Of a DNA stretch of 15,100 nucleotides, positions 6,769 through 14,041 are shown one piece after another. Within the stretch, counting starts at the first letter, position 1, and every line of letters begins with the position of its first letter. The notes below the pieces were generated by a model. It had not been told where the DNA came from. It saw nothing but the letters and a program-made list of their open reading frames with translations, and ran no database searches. A program made the position numbers and the translations under genes. The stretch comes from an uncultured Barnesiella sp. (GTDB lineage: Bacteria; Bacteroidota; Bacteroidia; Bacteroidales; Barnesiellaceae_A), in NCBI GenBank assembly GCA_904502265.1, contig CAJGDT010000018.1, forward strand, positions 1-15,100. Reading direction: 5' to 3'.

Positions 6769-9700
6769 TTATTTATTCTTCTCTCTTTGCTGTATTACAA
6801 ACACTTTTGGTGTTACGCCAAACTGTTTCTGGAACAATCGACTGAAATAGGATGGTGTGTTGATACCAACCATTGCACCGGCTTCGGCAATAGTCACATT
6901 GCCTTCGATGAGTAGTTCGGCGGCACGTTGGAGTCGCACGATACGTATGTATTCGACCGGTGGTAAATCGAAAAGTGACTTTATCTTGCGGTGGAGAACT
7001 GTGCGGCTCATGTTGAGATTGGATGCCAACTTCTCGACATTGAACGACTCGTCGTGCATGTTTTTTTGTACTTCTTGGGCAATGCGCTGCATGAGTTCTT
7101 CATCGGCTTTATTGTGGCGAGTACCCATTTTGCGAATAATAGGTTGTCGCATTAACGATTCACGCTCAATCTGGCGATTGGCCAATAGGTTGTTGACGCG
7201 TCCTATCAGATAGGCAAACGAGAAGGGCTTTTCGATATAGGCATCTGCTCCTTGATCAAGGCCGTAAAGTTTGCTCTTCATGTCGGTTTGTGCCGATAGT
7301 AGGAGTACGGGTATGTGATTGTACTCGGGAATGCTCTTGATGCGGCGGCATAGTTCAAATCCGTCCATGCGAGGCATCATAACATCGCTGACAACAATGT
7401 GAATAACCTCACGTGACAGAACCTCAAGGGCTTCCTCTCCGTCGTGAGCCTGGTGAACAGTAAACTTATCGTTGAGGCGGTCTACCAAGAATGCAAGCAG
7501 TTCGGGGTTATCATCAACAACCAGTACCGAACATCCCGACATGTCGAGTAGGTTGGTGTTCTTTTCAAGTACCTTTGCGCCGTATACCGGGGTGTCGCTG
7601 TCGGTAGTTTCCCATACGATAATATCGTTCTGAGTGCATGGAAGTGCGCAAGTGAAGACGTTGTATTTGCCATCGTCCGACACATCGAATGATAAGTATC
7701 CCTTGTGTAGCTCAACAATAGAGCGAGCCAATGATAATCCTAATCCTACGCCCGAACTCTCCTCGTCGATTTGGTAGAATGGGTCAAATATGCGTTTGCG
7801 CATATCGGCGGGAACGATATTGCCGTCGCTATATACTGCAATTAATGCCATGTCATCCTCGCAGGTGAGTTTTACCTTAATGAGTTGTGTTGCATATTTT
7901 AGTCCGTTGTTGAGCAAGTTGCTTAATACTTTAGTAACCTCTTCCTTGTCCAATGGTATTACCAGTTCAGAAATGTCTGTTTCTACTTCGATATGCTTGC
8001 CGGCTTGCATCACCGAAGGCTCGAAGCGAGTGATGGTGTTATCTATCAGCTTCTTGATGTCTTGCATTGTGTAGTTGAGATTGAGCCGATTGCCTTCGAT
8101 TTTGCGGAAGTCGAGCAGTTGGTTTATCAATGACAGCAAGCGGTTGGTGTTCATTTCCATTACTTGTAGCTGCTTCTTGATGCGTGTGTCGCTGATATCC
8201 ATCTCCAATACACTCTCGAGTGGTGCTTTTATGAGCGAAAGCGGAGTCTTAATTTCGTGTGCAATGGAGGTGAAAAACGCCACTTTCGAACTGTAAAGTT
8301 CTTTCTCCTTTTTGATTTCCAGTAGATTGAACGCACGTTGAGCCTTTTGGCGGTTTCGTGTTTGATACCAATTAACGACTAAATATATAACTATAAGCAG
8401 AAGTAATAGGTATATGGTGTAGGCATAAATAGATTTCCACCATGGAGGAGTGATGGTAATAGAGATGCTGGCGCTGTTTTCGAGCCATTCGCCTTTGTTG
8501 TTGTTACATTGTACTACAAAGGTATACATTCCCGGTGGCAGCTGAGAGTAGGCTGCTTGTCGTGCGGTGGTTACAACCCAGTCGTTATCTATGCCTTGCA
8601 TTTTGTAGCGATATTGATGTGCTGTGGGCGAAACATAATCGAGTGCTGTGTACTCTATAACCAGATTGTTTTGTGTGTAATTCAACTTTATTTTTTTGTT
8701 GAATTGAGCCGCTTTTTCCAATATAGAGTTTTCTTCTCCTACAACCAATTGCTTGTTGTGTATTTGTAGTCCGCTGATGTATAGTGGAGGCTCGTTGATG
8801 TCGAGCTCAATCTCTTGAGGGTTGAATGCCACGAGACCGTCAATGCTACCAAAGTAAAAAGTACCGTCGCTACCTTTTAAAGCCGATTTGTAGTTGTATT
8901 GATTGCTCAAAAGACCGTCCTCGGAGGTGAATACCTTTACTGCTCCGGTTGAAGGGTTGAAACGTACCAAGCCTTTATTGGTACCAAACCACAGGTTGTG
9001 TAATGAGTCTTCAAGAATTTTATAGCTTACGTCATCGGGCAGGCCATCTTTTTTGGAGAAGGTTGTGAAGTTGTCTTGGCTTGAGTTGTAGCGGCATATG
9101 CCACCACGGTCGGTAGCAAACCATATATCACCACGGCTGTCGACGGTGATGCTGCTTACTGAGTTGGAGCTCAAAGCGGTGTCGTCTCCTGCATGAGCCG
9201 AGAATTTGCGCACCCGTTTTTCTTTCAGGTCGTAGCACCACACGCCACTACCCATAGTGGCTATCCATAGGCGTTGTTGCGTATCTTCAGCGATGTCGTA
9301 TATAAATCCGTAGCCAAATTCACTCATGCGTACAAATGGATTGCCCTTTTGTGCTGAGTAATATATACCCCAAGAGTTACCAAGCCAGTATCCACCTTGC
9401 GAGTCTCGGAAGATGGCACACACACTCTGTTCATCTTTTAGGTTGAGGGTGTGTCCGGAATATACTTTTGCAGTATTGTTTTCTAATGAGAAAACTTCCA
9501 TACCTTGCTTGAATATTCCACAATAAACCGCCATTTCATCGGCAAAAATAGCTAAGTTGGAGTGTTTGTTGCTTATGCTTCCGGGAACTTTGGTAAATAG
9601 ATGGGTAGAGGGGTTGTAGATATTTACTCCATCGTCTTCCGATGCTATCCATATACGGCCATATTTATCCTCACACATCTCGCTCAGGCGACGGCTGGTG

Positions 9701-10770
9701 AGAGTGTGTGGGCGATTCGAGGGGAAGTATTTGCGGAAAGCATATCCTTGCATGGCTAAGAAGTCTACTCCTCCATACAAAGAACCTATCCATATATCGC
9801 CATGGTTGTCCTGGTATAGCGAGTAAATGTTGTTGTCGGAGATGCTGTATTGACTCATTGCATCTTCACAGGCATGTACTATATGGCCTTCTTGTTCGTT
9901 GACTATAAACAATCCGTCTTGTGTGCCTACATATAGCGATGTGCCATCGAAGCACTTTAGGGCGCGTATGATTTTGTAGTGGATTTGTGGTGTGTCAAAG
10001 TCGCTTAGTATGTTGTCTTTGAGGTTGTATTTGAGTAGCTTGCCTTCGTGAATACCAATGGCGAACCCGTCGTTATACTCGCATAGAGCATAGACATTTT
10101 CGCCCCTTAAGGTGTTGCCATTTCTGTCGGTTATGAATTGCTCAAAGCTGTCCCGATTTTTATCGTATTTGAATAGACCTTGACCGTTTGAACCCACCCA
10201 CACATCGCCATTTTTGCGAATGCAGAGACTTTGTGGCGAGTCGGCACTACCCATGATTTTGTCGGGGATGTAGTAGCACCTTAACGACTTGTCTGATGTT
10301 GAGTATTTGAATACACCCTGTTTGGGAATAATAATCCAAATATTGCCATCATTATCACTGTCGATTGTCGATACCCAGTCGTTCATGACCACGCCATCGA
10401 GTGTAGGAGTCGATAAAAACGAGAAAGACTCGTATTCGGGATTATATAAATAAACGCCTTTGTCGGTTCCCACCCACAATGTGTGGTTGCTGTCCTCATA
10501 CAATGCCGATACGTTGTGGTTGCTGCATTGCAACACCTTGTCATCTACAGCAAATTCGCGGAAGGTGTGGCCGTCGTAACGGTTCAAACCATTGCGGGTA
10601 CCAAACCACATGAACCCGTAACTATCCTGTATAATGGCCTTTACGTTGCTTTGGGATATGTAATTTTGTCCTGTAATCTTGGTAAAATATAGCTCGGTAT
10701 TGGATGTCTCCAAGGCTTGTATGTGCAAGGGGAATAGGAGTAATATGACCAGTAGTCGAATGTGTTTCAT
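6769..10770 (-). CDS. hybrid two-component system (HTCS) sensor histidine kinase/response regulator, AraC-type output
   Basis: I take the ATG at 10770 (1333 residues): it begins a clear signal peptide (KHIRLLVILLLFPLHIQA), and the in-frame ATG at 10830 lies inside the promoter. Order of domains: periplasmic beta-propeller made of Reg_prop repeats (about 25-650, recurring IWIGS/LWFGT-type blades), Y_Y_Y domain (about 700-770), one membrane helix (about 780-800), histidine kinase with AHEIKTP phosphoacceptor His838, ATPase domain with NLLNNGLKYA and SGVGLGLSL, receiver domain with VLVVDD, phosphoacceptor Asp1129 (VSDVMMPRMDG) and Lys1181, and AraC-type helix-turn-helix (about 1230-1325, ending SYFSRLFQKQFGVTP). 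All key residues are present. HTCS proteins bind a specific oligosaccharide in the periplasm and activate the adjacent glycan-use genes; the targets here should be the GH95-GH36-GH97 genes directly downstream on the same strand. Confidence 0.97.
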   Translation of the reverse strand: MKHIRLLVILLLFPLHIQALETSNTELYFTKITGQNYISQSNVKAIIQDSYGFMWFGTRNGLNRYDGHTFREFAVDDKVLQCSNHNVSALYEDSNHTLWVGTDKGVYLYNPEYESFSFLSTPTLDGVVMNDWVSTIDSDNDGNIWIIIPKQGVFKYSTSDKSLRCYYIPDKIMGSADSPQSLCIRKNGDVWVGSNGQGLFKYDKNRDSFEQFITDRNGNTLRGENVYALCEYNDGFAIGIHEGKLLKYNLKDNILSDFDTPQIHYKIIRALKCFDGTSLYVGTQDGLFIVNEQEGHIVHACEDAMSQYSISDNNIYSLYQDNHGDIWIGSLYGGVDFLAMQGYAFRKYFPSNRPHTLTSRRLSEMCEDKYGRIWIASEDDGVNIYNPSTHLFTKVPGSISNKHSNLAIFADEMAVYCGIFKQGMEVFSLENNTAKVYSGHTLNLKDEQSVCAIFRDSQGGYWLGNSWGIYYSAQKGNPFVRMSEFGYGFIYDIAEDTQQRLWIATMGSGVWCYDLKEKRVRKFSAHAGDDTALSSNSVSSITVDSRGDIWFATDRGGICRYNSSQDNFTTFSKKDGLPDDVSYKILEDSLHNLWFGTNKGLVRFNPSTGAVKVFTSEDGLLSNQYNYKSALKGSDGTFYFGSIDGLVAFNPQEIELDINEPPLYISGLQIHNKQLVVGEENSILEKAAQFNKKIKLNYTQNNLVIEYTALDYVSPTAHQYRYKMQGIDNDWVVTTARQAAYSQLPPGMYTFVVQCNNNKGEWLENSASISITITPPWWKSIYAYTIYLLLLLIVIYLVVNWYQTRNRQKAQRAFNLLEIKKEKELYSSKVAFFTSIAHEIKTPLSLIKAPLESVLEMDISDTRIKKQLQVMEMNTNRLLSLINQLLDFRKIEGNRLNLNYTMQDIKKLIDNTITRFEPSVMQAGKHIEVETDISELVIPLDKEEVTKVLSNLLNNGLKYATQLIKVKLTCEDDMALIAVYSDGNIVPADMRKRIFDPFYQIDEESSGVGLGLSLARSIVELHKGYLSFDVSDDGKYNVFTCALPCTQNDIIVWETTDSDTPVYGAKVLEKNTNLLDMSGCSVLVVDDNPELLAFLVDRLNDKFTVHQAHDGEEALEVLSREVIHIVVSDVMMPRMDGFELCRRIKSIPEYNHIPVLLLSAQTDMKSKLYGLDQGADAYIEKPFSFAYLIGRVNNLLANRQIERESLMRQPIIRKMGTRHNKADEELMQRIAQEVQKNMHDESFNVEKLASNLNMSRTVLHRKIKSLFDLPPVEYIRIVRLQRAAELLIEGNVTIAEAGAMVGINTPSYFSRLFQKQFGVTPKVFVIQQREKNK

Positions 10771-10799
10771 AGTGCGAATTGCATGATATAGTAAGTCAA

Positions 10800-10831
10800 C
10801 AAAAATAACTATTTTTATTTGACTATCCAAA
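10800..10831 (-). promoter_or_regulatory. HTCS gene promoter
   Basis: The minus strand shows TTTG (10831-10828), a 20-base spacer and TATTTTTG (10807-10800), a full match to the Bacteroidales -33/-7 pattern. The predicted transcription start near 10793 lies between this box and the ATG at 10770, which rules out the longer reading from 10830. Confidence 0.75.
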
Positions 10832-10888
10832 TTTGGCTGTGTGAAATAGACGGCAAGAAAATTTCTCTAAAAAATCATCTCATCAAAG

Positions 10889-10918
10889 GTTGTTTCTTAC
10901 AGAAATTTTGTATCTTTG
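10889..10918 (+). promoter_or_regulatory. pyrB operon promoter
   Basis: GTTG (10889-10892), an 18-base spacer and TATCTTTG (10911-10918) form a good Bacteroidales promoter with the same spacing as the one before glyA. Transcription should start near 10925, leaving a leader of about 170 bases before pyrB that holds the attenuator. Confidence 0.7.
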
Positions 10919-10928
10919 CTTGAGTGTT

Positions 10929-11021
10929 ATGGAAGAAAGTAGAGATATAGCAAATCGTCTGATAGGGCTCCATCAAGAGGGTTCCGATACTTGCTTTTTT
11001 GTTGTATCACACTTTTATTGA
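10929..11021 (+). CDS. possible 30-codon leader peptide of the pyrB attenuator
   Basis: ATG at 10929 opens 30 codons ([11 protein letters not shown]... to ...FFVVSHFY) ending in TGA at 11019-11021, five bases before the terminator stem that precedes pyrB. The run TTTTTT (10995-11000) encodes Phe-Phe and gives a U-rich patch within the leader. This mirrors the enteric pyrBI leader, where a ribosome closely following a UTP-starved polymerase stops the terminator from folding. Against it: a 30-codon ORF can arise by chance, and the promoter -7 element ends only ten bases before the ATG, so the message would be nearly leaderless. Translation is therefore unproven. Confidence 0.35.
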   Translation: MEESRDIANRLIGLHQEGSDTCFFVVSHFY

Positions 11022-11026
11022 CGCTG

Positions 11027-11064
11027 CGACCGCCCGACAAAATGTCGGAATGGTCGTTTTTTTT
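11027..11064 (+). terminator. intrinsic terminator/attenuator in the pyrB leader
   Basis: CGACC (11027-11031) pairs with GGTCG (11052-11056), and CCGAC (11034-11038) pairs with GTCGG (11044-11048), with a small internal bulge and an AAAAT loop. Eight Ts follow directly (11057-11064). This is a textbook intrinsic terminator placed 28 bases before the pyrB ATG and downstream of the pyrB promoter, so it should act as an attenuator. The HTCS gene is transcribed away from it, so it does not end an upstream gene. Confidence 0.8.
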
Positions 11065-11092
11065 GTATGATAACAATATAATTCGATATCTT

Positions 11093-12010
11093 ATGAAACG
11101 TGAGAGTCTTGTATCTATCAATGATTTCAGCAAAGAAGAGATCATGGATTTGCTGGAGAAAGCCCGTAGCTTTGAAGAAAACCCTAATCGTAAAGTGTTG
11201 GATGGAAAGGTGATAGCAACCTTGTTCTTTGAGCCGTCAACTCGCACACGACTCAGCTTCGAGACAGCAGTCAACCGTTTAGGTGGCCGCATTATCGGTT
11301 TTAGCGATGCGGCGACAAGTAGTTCTTCGAAGGGTGAATCTCTAAAAGATACCATCATTATGGTGAGCAACTATGTCGATCTTATCATCATGCGTCACCA
11401 CCTTGAAGGTGCAGCCCGCTATGCATCGGAAGTGTCGTCGGTGCCCATTATCAATGCCGGAGATGGAGCCAATCAGCATCCTACACAAACCATGCTCGAC
11501 CTTTATTCAATATACAAGACACAAGGTACTCTCGAAAATCTCAATATTACCATGGTTGGCGACTTGAAGTATGGCCGCACAGTACACTCGTTGTTGCAAG
11601 CGATGTCGCACTTCAACCCCACATTCCACTTTGTTGCACCCGATGAGTTGAAGATGCCTCAAGAATACAAGATATTCTGCGAGGAACACAATATACCCTA
11701 CTATGAGCACAGCGATTTCTCGGAGGATGTTATCAATCAGGCCGACATCTTGTACATGACTCGTGTACAGCGTGAGCGCTTTACCGACCTGATGGAGTAT
11801 GAGCGAGTAAAAGATATCTATATTCTTCGCAACAGCATGTTGGCCGGTAGTAAGCCCAACTTGCGCGTGTTGCACCCGCTACCCCGTGTCAACGAGATTG
11901 CATATGATGTAGACGATAATCCCAAAGCATACTACTTCCAACAAGCCAAAAACGGTCTTTATGCCCGTCAGGCAATTATCTGCAAGGTGCTTGGTATAGA
12001 TGTAGAATAA
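11093..12010 (+). CDS. pyrB: aspartate carbamoyltransferase, catalytic chain
   Basis: A 305-residue protein, the usual length for this chain. It joins carbamoyl phosphate and L-aspartate to N-carbamoyl-L-aspartate, the committed step of pyrimidine synthesis, in the cytoplasm. The carbamoyl-phosphate motif EPSTRTR is at residues 47-53, [12 protein letters not shown] (76-87) carries the mobile-loop lysine, [10 protein letters not shown] follows at 100-109, and HPLPR is at 261-265. I start at the ATG at 11093 ([12 protein letters not shown]), which matches the family N-terminus. An in-frame ATG at 10991 would add 34 residues encoded across the terminator hairpin and is rejected. The upstream hairpin with eight Ts suggests control by attenuation. 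The regulatory chain pyrI follows after 21 bases. Confidence 0.98.
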   Translation: MKRESLVSINDFSKEEIMDLLEKARSFEENPNRKVLDGKVIATLFFEPSTRTRLSFETAVNRLGGRIIGFSDAATSSSSKGESLKDTIIMVSNYVDLIIMRHHLEGAARYASEVSSVPIINAGDGANQHPTQTMLDLYSIYKTQGTLENLNITMVGDLKYGRTVHSLLQAMSHFNPTFHFVAPDELKMPQEYKIFCEEHNIPYYEHSDFSEDVINQADILYMTRVQRERFTDLMEYERVKDIYILRNSMLAGSKPNLRVLHPLPRVNEIAYDVDDNPKAYYFQQAKNGLYARQAIICKVLGIDVE

Positions 12011-12031
12011 CCCCTTAAAAAGTTTATTGTT

Positions 12032-12496
12032 ATGAGTACTATAAAGAAAGAACTCGCCGTGGCAGCACTCGAAAACGGCACTGTAATAGATCGTATTCCC
12101 TCGGAACAACTTTTCAAGGTTGTTTCGATGCTTTCGCTCAATACTATCCCCAATAGCATTACCATTGGCAATAACTTGCATAGTGGTAAGATCGGTAAAA
12201 AGGGTATTATCAAGGTTGCCGACTACTTTTTCCGTGACGAGGAGATCAATAAGATAGCTCTTATTGCACCCGATGCCACTATCAATGTTATTCGCGACTA
12301 TAAGGTGGTGGAGAAATACCATATTACATTGCACGACACATTGCGTGGTATCATTCGTTGCAACAATCCCAAGTGTATAAGCAACAACGAACCCATGGAG
12401 ACCGTATTCCACGTGACCAACCGACAACCCCTTGAGGTAACTTGTCGTTATTGCACTCGCACTATTCCTGCCAATAAAATAGAGATTTGTAAATAA
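12032..12496 (+). CDS. pyrI: aspartate carbamoyltransferase, regulatory chain
   Basis: A 154-residue protein with the typical length and two-domain layout of PyrI: an N-terminal nucleotide-binding domain (about 1-100, with KVVSMLSLNTIPNSITIG) and a C-terminal zinc domain. The four zinc ligands are visible as Cys110, Cys115, Cys138 and Cys141 (RCNNPKC and TCRYC), the same arrangement as in E. coli. In the holoenzyme this chain binds ATP and CTP and makes catalysis respond to the nucleotide pool. Its place directly after pyrB fits a shared message. The stop codon overlaps the next start (TAATG), which points to translational coupling with the flavin-reductase-like gene. Confidence 0.98.
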   Translation: MSTIKKELAVAALENGTVIDRIPSEQLFKVVSMLSLNTIPNSITIGNNLHSGKIGKKGIIKVADYFFRDEEINKIALIAPDATINVIRDYKVVEKYHITLHDTLRGIIRCNNPKCISNNEPMETVFHVTNRQPLEVTCRYCTRTIPANKIEICK

Positions 12497-13059
12497 TGAA
12501 AGAGACCTGGAAGCCTGGCACACTCATATATCCATTGCCCGCTATATTGGTGAGCAGTGGCTCTACGCCCGACGATTATAATATGTTTACTGCAGCATGG
12601 GTAGGTACGCTCTGTACCAATCCCCCCATGTGCTATGTCTCAATACGTCCCGAACGACACTCCTACGAACTTATCAAGCGCAACATGGAGTTTACGCTCA
12701 ACCTCACTACTCGCAGCATGGCACAAGCTACCGATTGGTGTGGCGTGCGATCGGGTAAGGATTTCGATAAGTGGAAAGAGACCGGTCTTACCCCCTGTCC
12801 CGGTAAGGAGGTGCGCTCGCCCTATATCGAGGAGTCGCCGTTGAGCATTGAGTGCAAGGTGCGCGAGATTGTATCACTTGACTCGCATGATATGTTTATT
12901 GCCGATGTGGTAAATATCCTGGCCGATAGTAAATATATCGACCCCGAAACCCAGGCGTTCGACATGCAACGTGCCGATCTTATGGTGTACTCGCATGGTC
13001 ACTACTATGAGCTGGGACAAGAGATTGGCAAGTTTGGATGGTCGGTCAAGAAGAAATAA
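12496..13059 (+). CDS. flavin reductase family protein (FMN-binding split barrel)
   Basis: A 187-residue cytoplasmic protein resembling the flavin-reductase-like/flavoredoxin group. It starts early with the KPGTLIYPLPAILVSSG strand, then the FMN-site region MFTAAWVGTLCTNPPMCYVS (30-49) and RPERHSYELI (51-60), then SGKDFDKW (86-93) and the typical SPYIEESPLSIECKV block (108-122). These motifs support FMN binding and NAD(P)H-dependent flavin reduction or one-electron transfer, but the true partner cannot be read from sequence. Its ATG overlaps the pyrI stop by one base, so it belongs to the pyrBI message. A link to pyrimidine synthesis, for example electron supply for dihydroorotate oxidation, is speculation. 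No signal peptide or membrane segment is seen. Confidence 0.9.
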   Translation: MKETWKPGTLIYPLPAILVSSGSTPDDYNMFTAAWVGTLCTNPPMCYVSIRPERHSYELIKRNMEFTLNLTTRSMAQATDWCGVRSGKDFDKWKETGLTPCPGKEVRSPYIEESPLSIECKVREIVSLDSHDMFIADVVNILADSKYIDPETQAFDMQRADLMVYSHGHYYELGQEIGKFGWSVKKK

Positions 13060-13093
13060 AAAATGATTGTTAACCGATAAATATTATATTATC

Positions 13094-13951
13094 ATGAAAA
13101 AAATCTTTACTTCTTTATTCTTATCGTTATTATGCGTTGTTGCAGTCAATGCGCAAGACTATGTTGTAGAACCTCAAAATGGCTCAGTAGTTGAGACCCT
13201 ATCCGATATATTTATTACCTGGGAGAGTGCTACTACTATCGATGTCGATCCTGCTCTCATGGTAGGTGGTATCAAGGCCTATATGGTAGAAGGCGACAAC
13301 AAAACCTTTGTTACCGATGTATTCTGTGGCCCGGCATGGGGCAATTACATCAACCTCACAATGATGAATCCCACAGTAGATGCCGGCGACTATTTGATTG
13401 AGATACCCGACAATATGATTACTGTTGATGGCGTGGTTGTGCCTGCTTTTAACCTCAATTATACCATTCCCGGTATGGCAACAACAGAAGCTACATTTGA
13501 AATTACCAGTGATAATGGTTCGCTCAATACATTGTATATCAAAATAGAGCCTTGTAGTGAGTTGCAACTCAACGAGGATGAGGATGTAGAAGTTCCCTTC
13601 TTGGTGAAAAATGACGGATTCAATTCGGCAATTGCAGCCAATTATACAATCACCATCACCGGTGCCAATACTGCTACACTCACTGCCAGCAAGACTGTTC
13701 CCGATGGTAACTATACCTTGCACATTCCTCGTGGCAATTTTATTGTAGATGGTGAAGTTAATCCTTTGTGGATGAAGGATTTTCTCCCGACTGCAGTGCA
13801 TGGAGTAACAAACGATGCCGACCGTGTTACCATATACAACCTCAATGGTGTGCAAGTAGTGAATAATGGTAATGCTACTGTTGTGAACAGCTTGCAACCC
13901 GGTATCTATATTGTTAATGGTAGTAAAAAGATGGTGCGTGGTAACAAGTAA
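13094..13951 (+). CDS. exported protein of unknown function with two internal repeats and a C-terminal sorting-like tail
   Basis: I do not recognise a named family. I start at the ATG at 13094 (285 residues) because it begins a good signal peptide (KKIFTSLFLSLLCVVAVNAQ, cut near residue 20); an in-frame ATG at 13067 adds nine residues before it. The mature part holds two similar beta-rich units: about 22-125 and 132-232. Each ends in the same pattern, compare DAGDYLIEIPDNMITVDGVV (97-116) with PDGNYTLHIPRGNFIVDGEV (203-222). The last 40 residues (DRVTIYNLNGVQVV... LQPGIYIVNGSKKMVRGNK) look like the type A sorting tail of the type IX secretion system, or the related tail common in Bacteroidales exported proteins. 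The gene follows the flavin reductase by 34 bases with no clear promoter, so it may be read with the pyrBI message. Cell-surface or secreted location is inferred. Confidence 0.85.
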   Translation: MKKIFTSLFLSLLCVVAVNAQDYVVEPQNGSVVETLSDIFITWESATTIDVDPALMVGGIKAYMVEGDNKTFVTDVFCGPAWGNYINLTMMNPTVDAGDYLIEIPDNMITVDGVVVPAFNLNYTIPGMATTEATFEITSDNGSLNTLYIKIEPCSELQLNEDEDVEVPFLVKNDGFNSAIAANYTITITGANTATLTASKTVPDGNYTLHIPRGNFIVDGEVNPLWMKDFLPTAVHGVTNDADRVTIYNLNGVQVVNNGNATVVNSLQPGIYIVNGSKKMVRGNK

Positions 13952-13963
13952 TGTCCAAAAATG

Positions 13964-13993
13964 CTTGACAATACCAAATAATTCATACCTTTG
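13964..13993 (+). promoter_or_regulatory. glyA promoter
   Basis: CTTG (13964-13967; the context also reads TTGACA), an 18-base spacer and TACCTTTG (13986-13993) match the Bacteroidales pattern. A start near 14000 leaves about 40 AT-rich untranslated bases before the ATG, with no Shine-Dalgarno sequence. Confidence 0.75.
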
Positions 13994-14041
13994 CACCGTA
14001 ATTTTCGATAACGACAATTAATATCACTTAATTATAATATT

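Larger units (their letters stand above)
10771..11092. other. divergent intergenic region between the HTCS gene and pyrB
   Basis: This 322-base stretch holds two back-to-back promoters, HTCS to the left and pyrB to the right, whose -33 boxes are about 57 bases apart. The right part is the pyrB leader with the possible leader ORF, U-rich patches at 10994-11003 and 11013-11019, and the terminator hairpin. I see nothing else in it. Confidence 0.8.

Noticed and set aside
10771..10830. Longer HTCS start at 10830
   Set aside because: The 20 extra codons cover the promoter -7 box and put a non-signal stretch before a good signal peptide.
10991..11092. Longer pyrB start at 10991
   Set aside because: The extension is encoded by the terminator hairpin and T run and would give an N-terminus unlike the family.
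11879..12523. Open frame of 214 codons on the minus strand opposite the pyrB end and pyrI
   Set aside because: It overlaps two certain genes whose motifs and lengths are complete; it is a codon-bias shadow.
13199..14017. Open frame of 272 codons on the minus strand opposite the exported repeat protein and into the glyA promoter
   Set aside because: The plus-strand gene has a signal peptide, internal repeats and a sorting-like tail; the antisense product shows no recognisable motif and would run through the glyA promoter.
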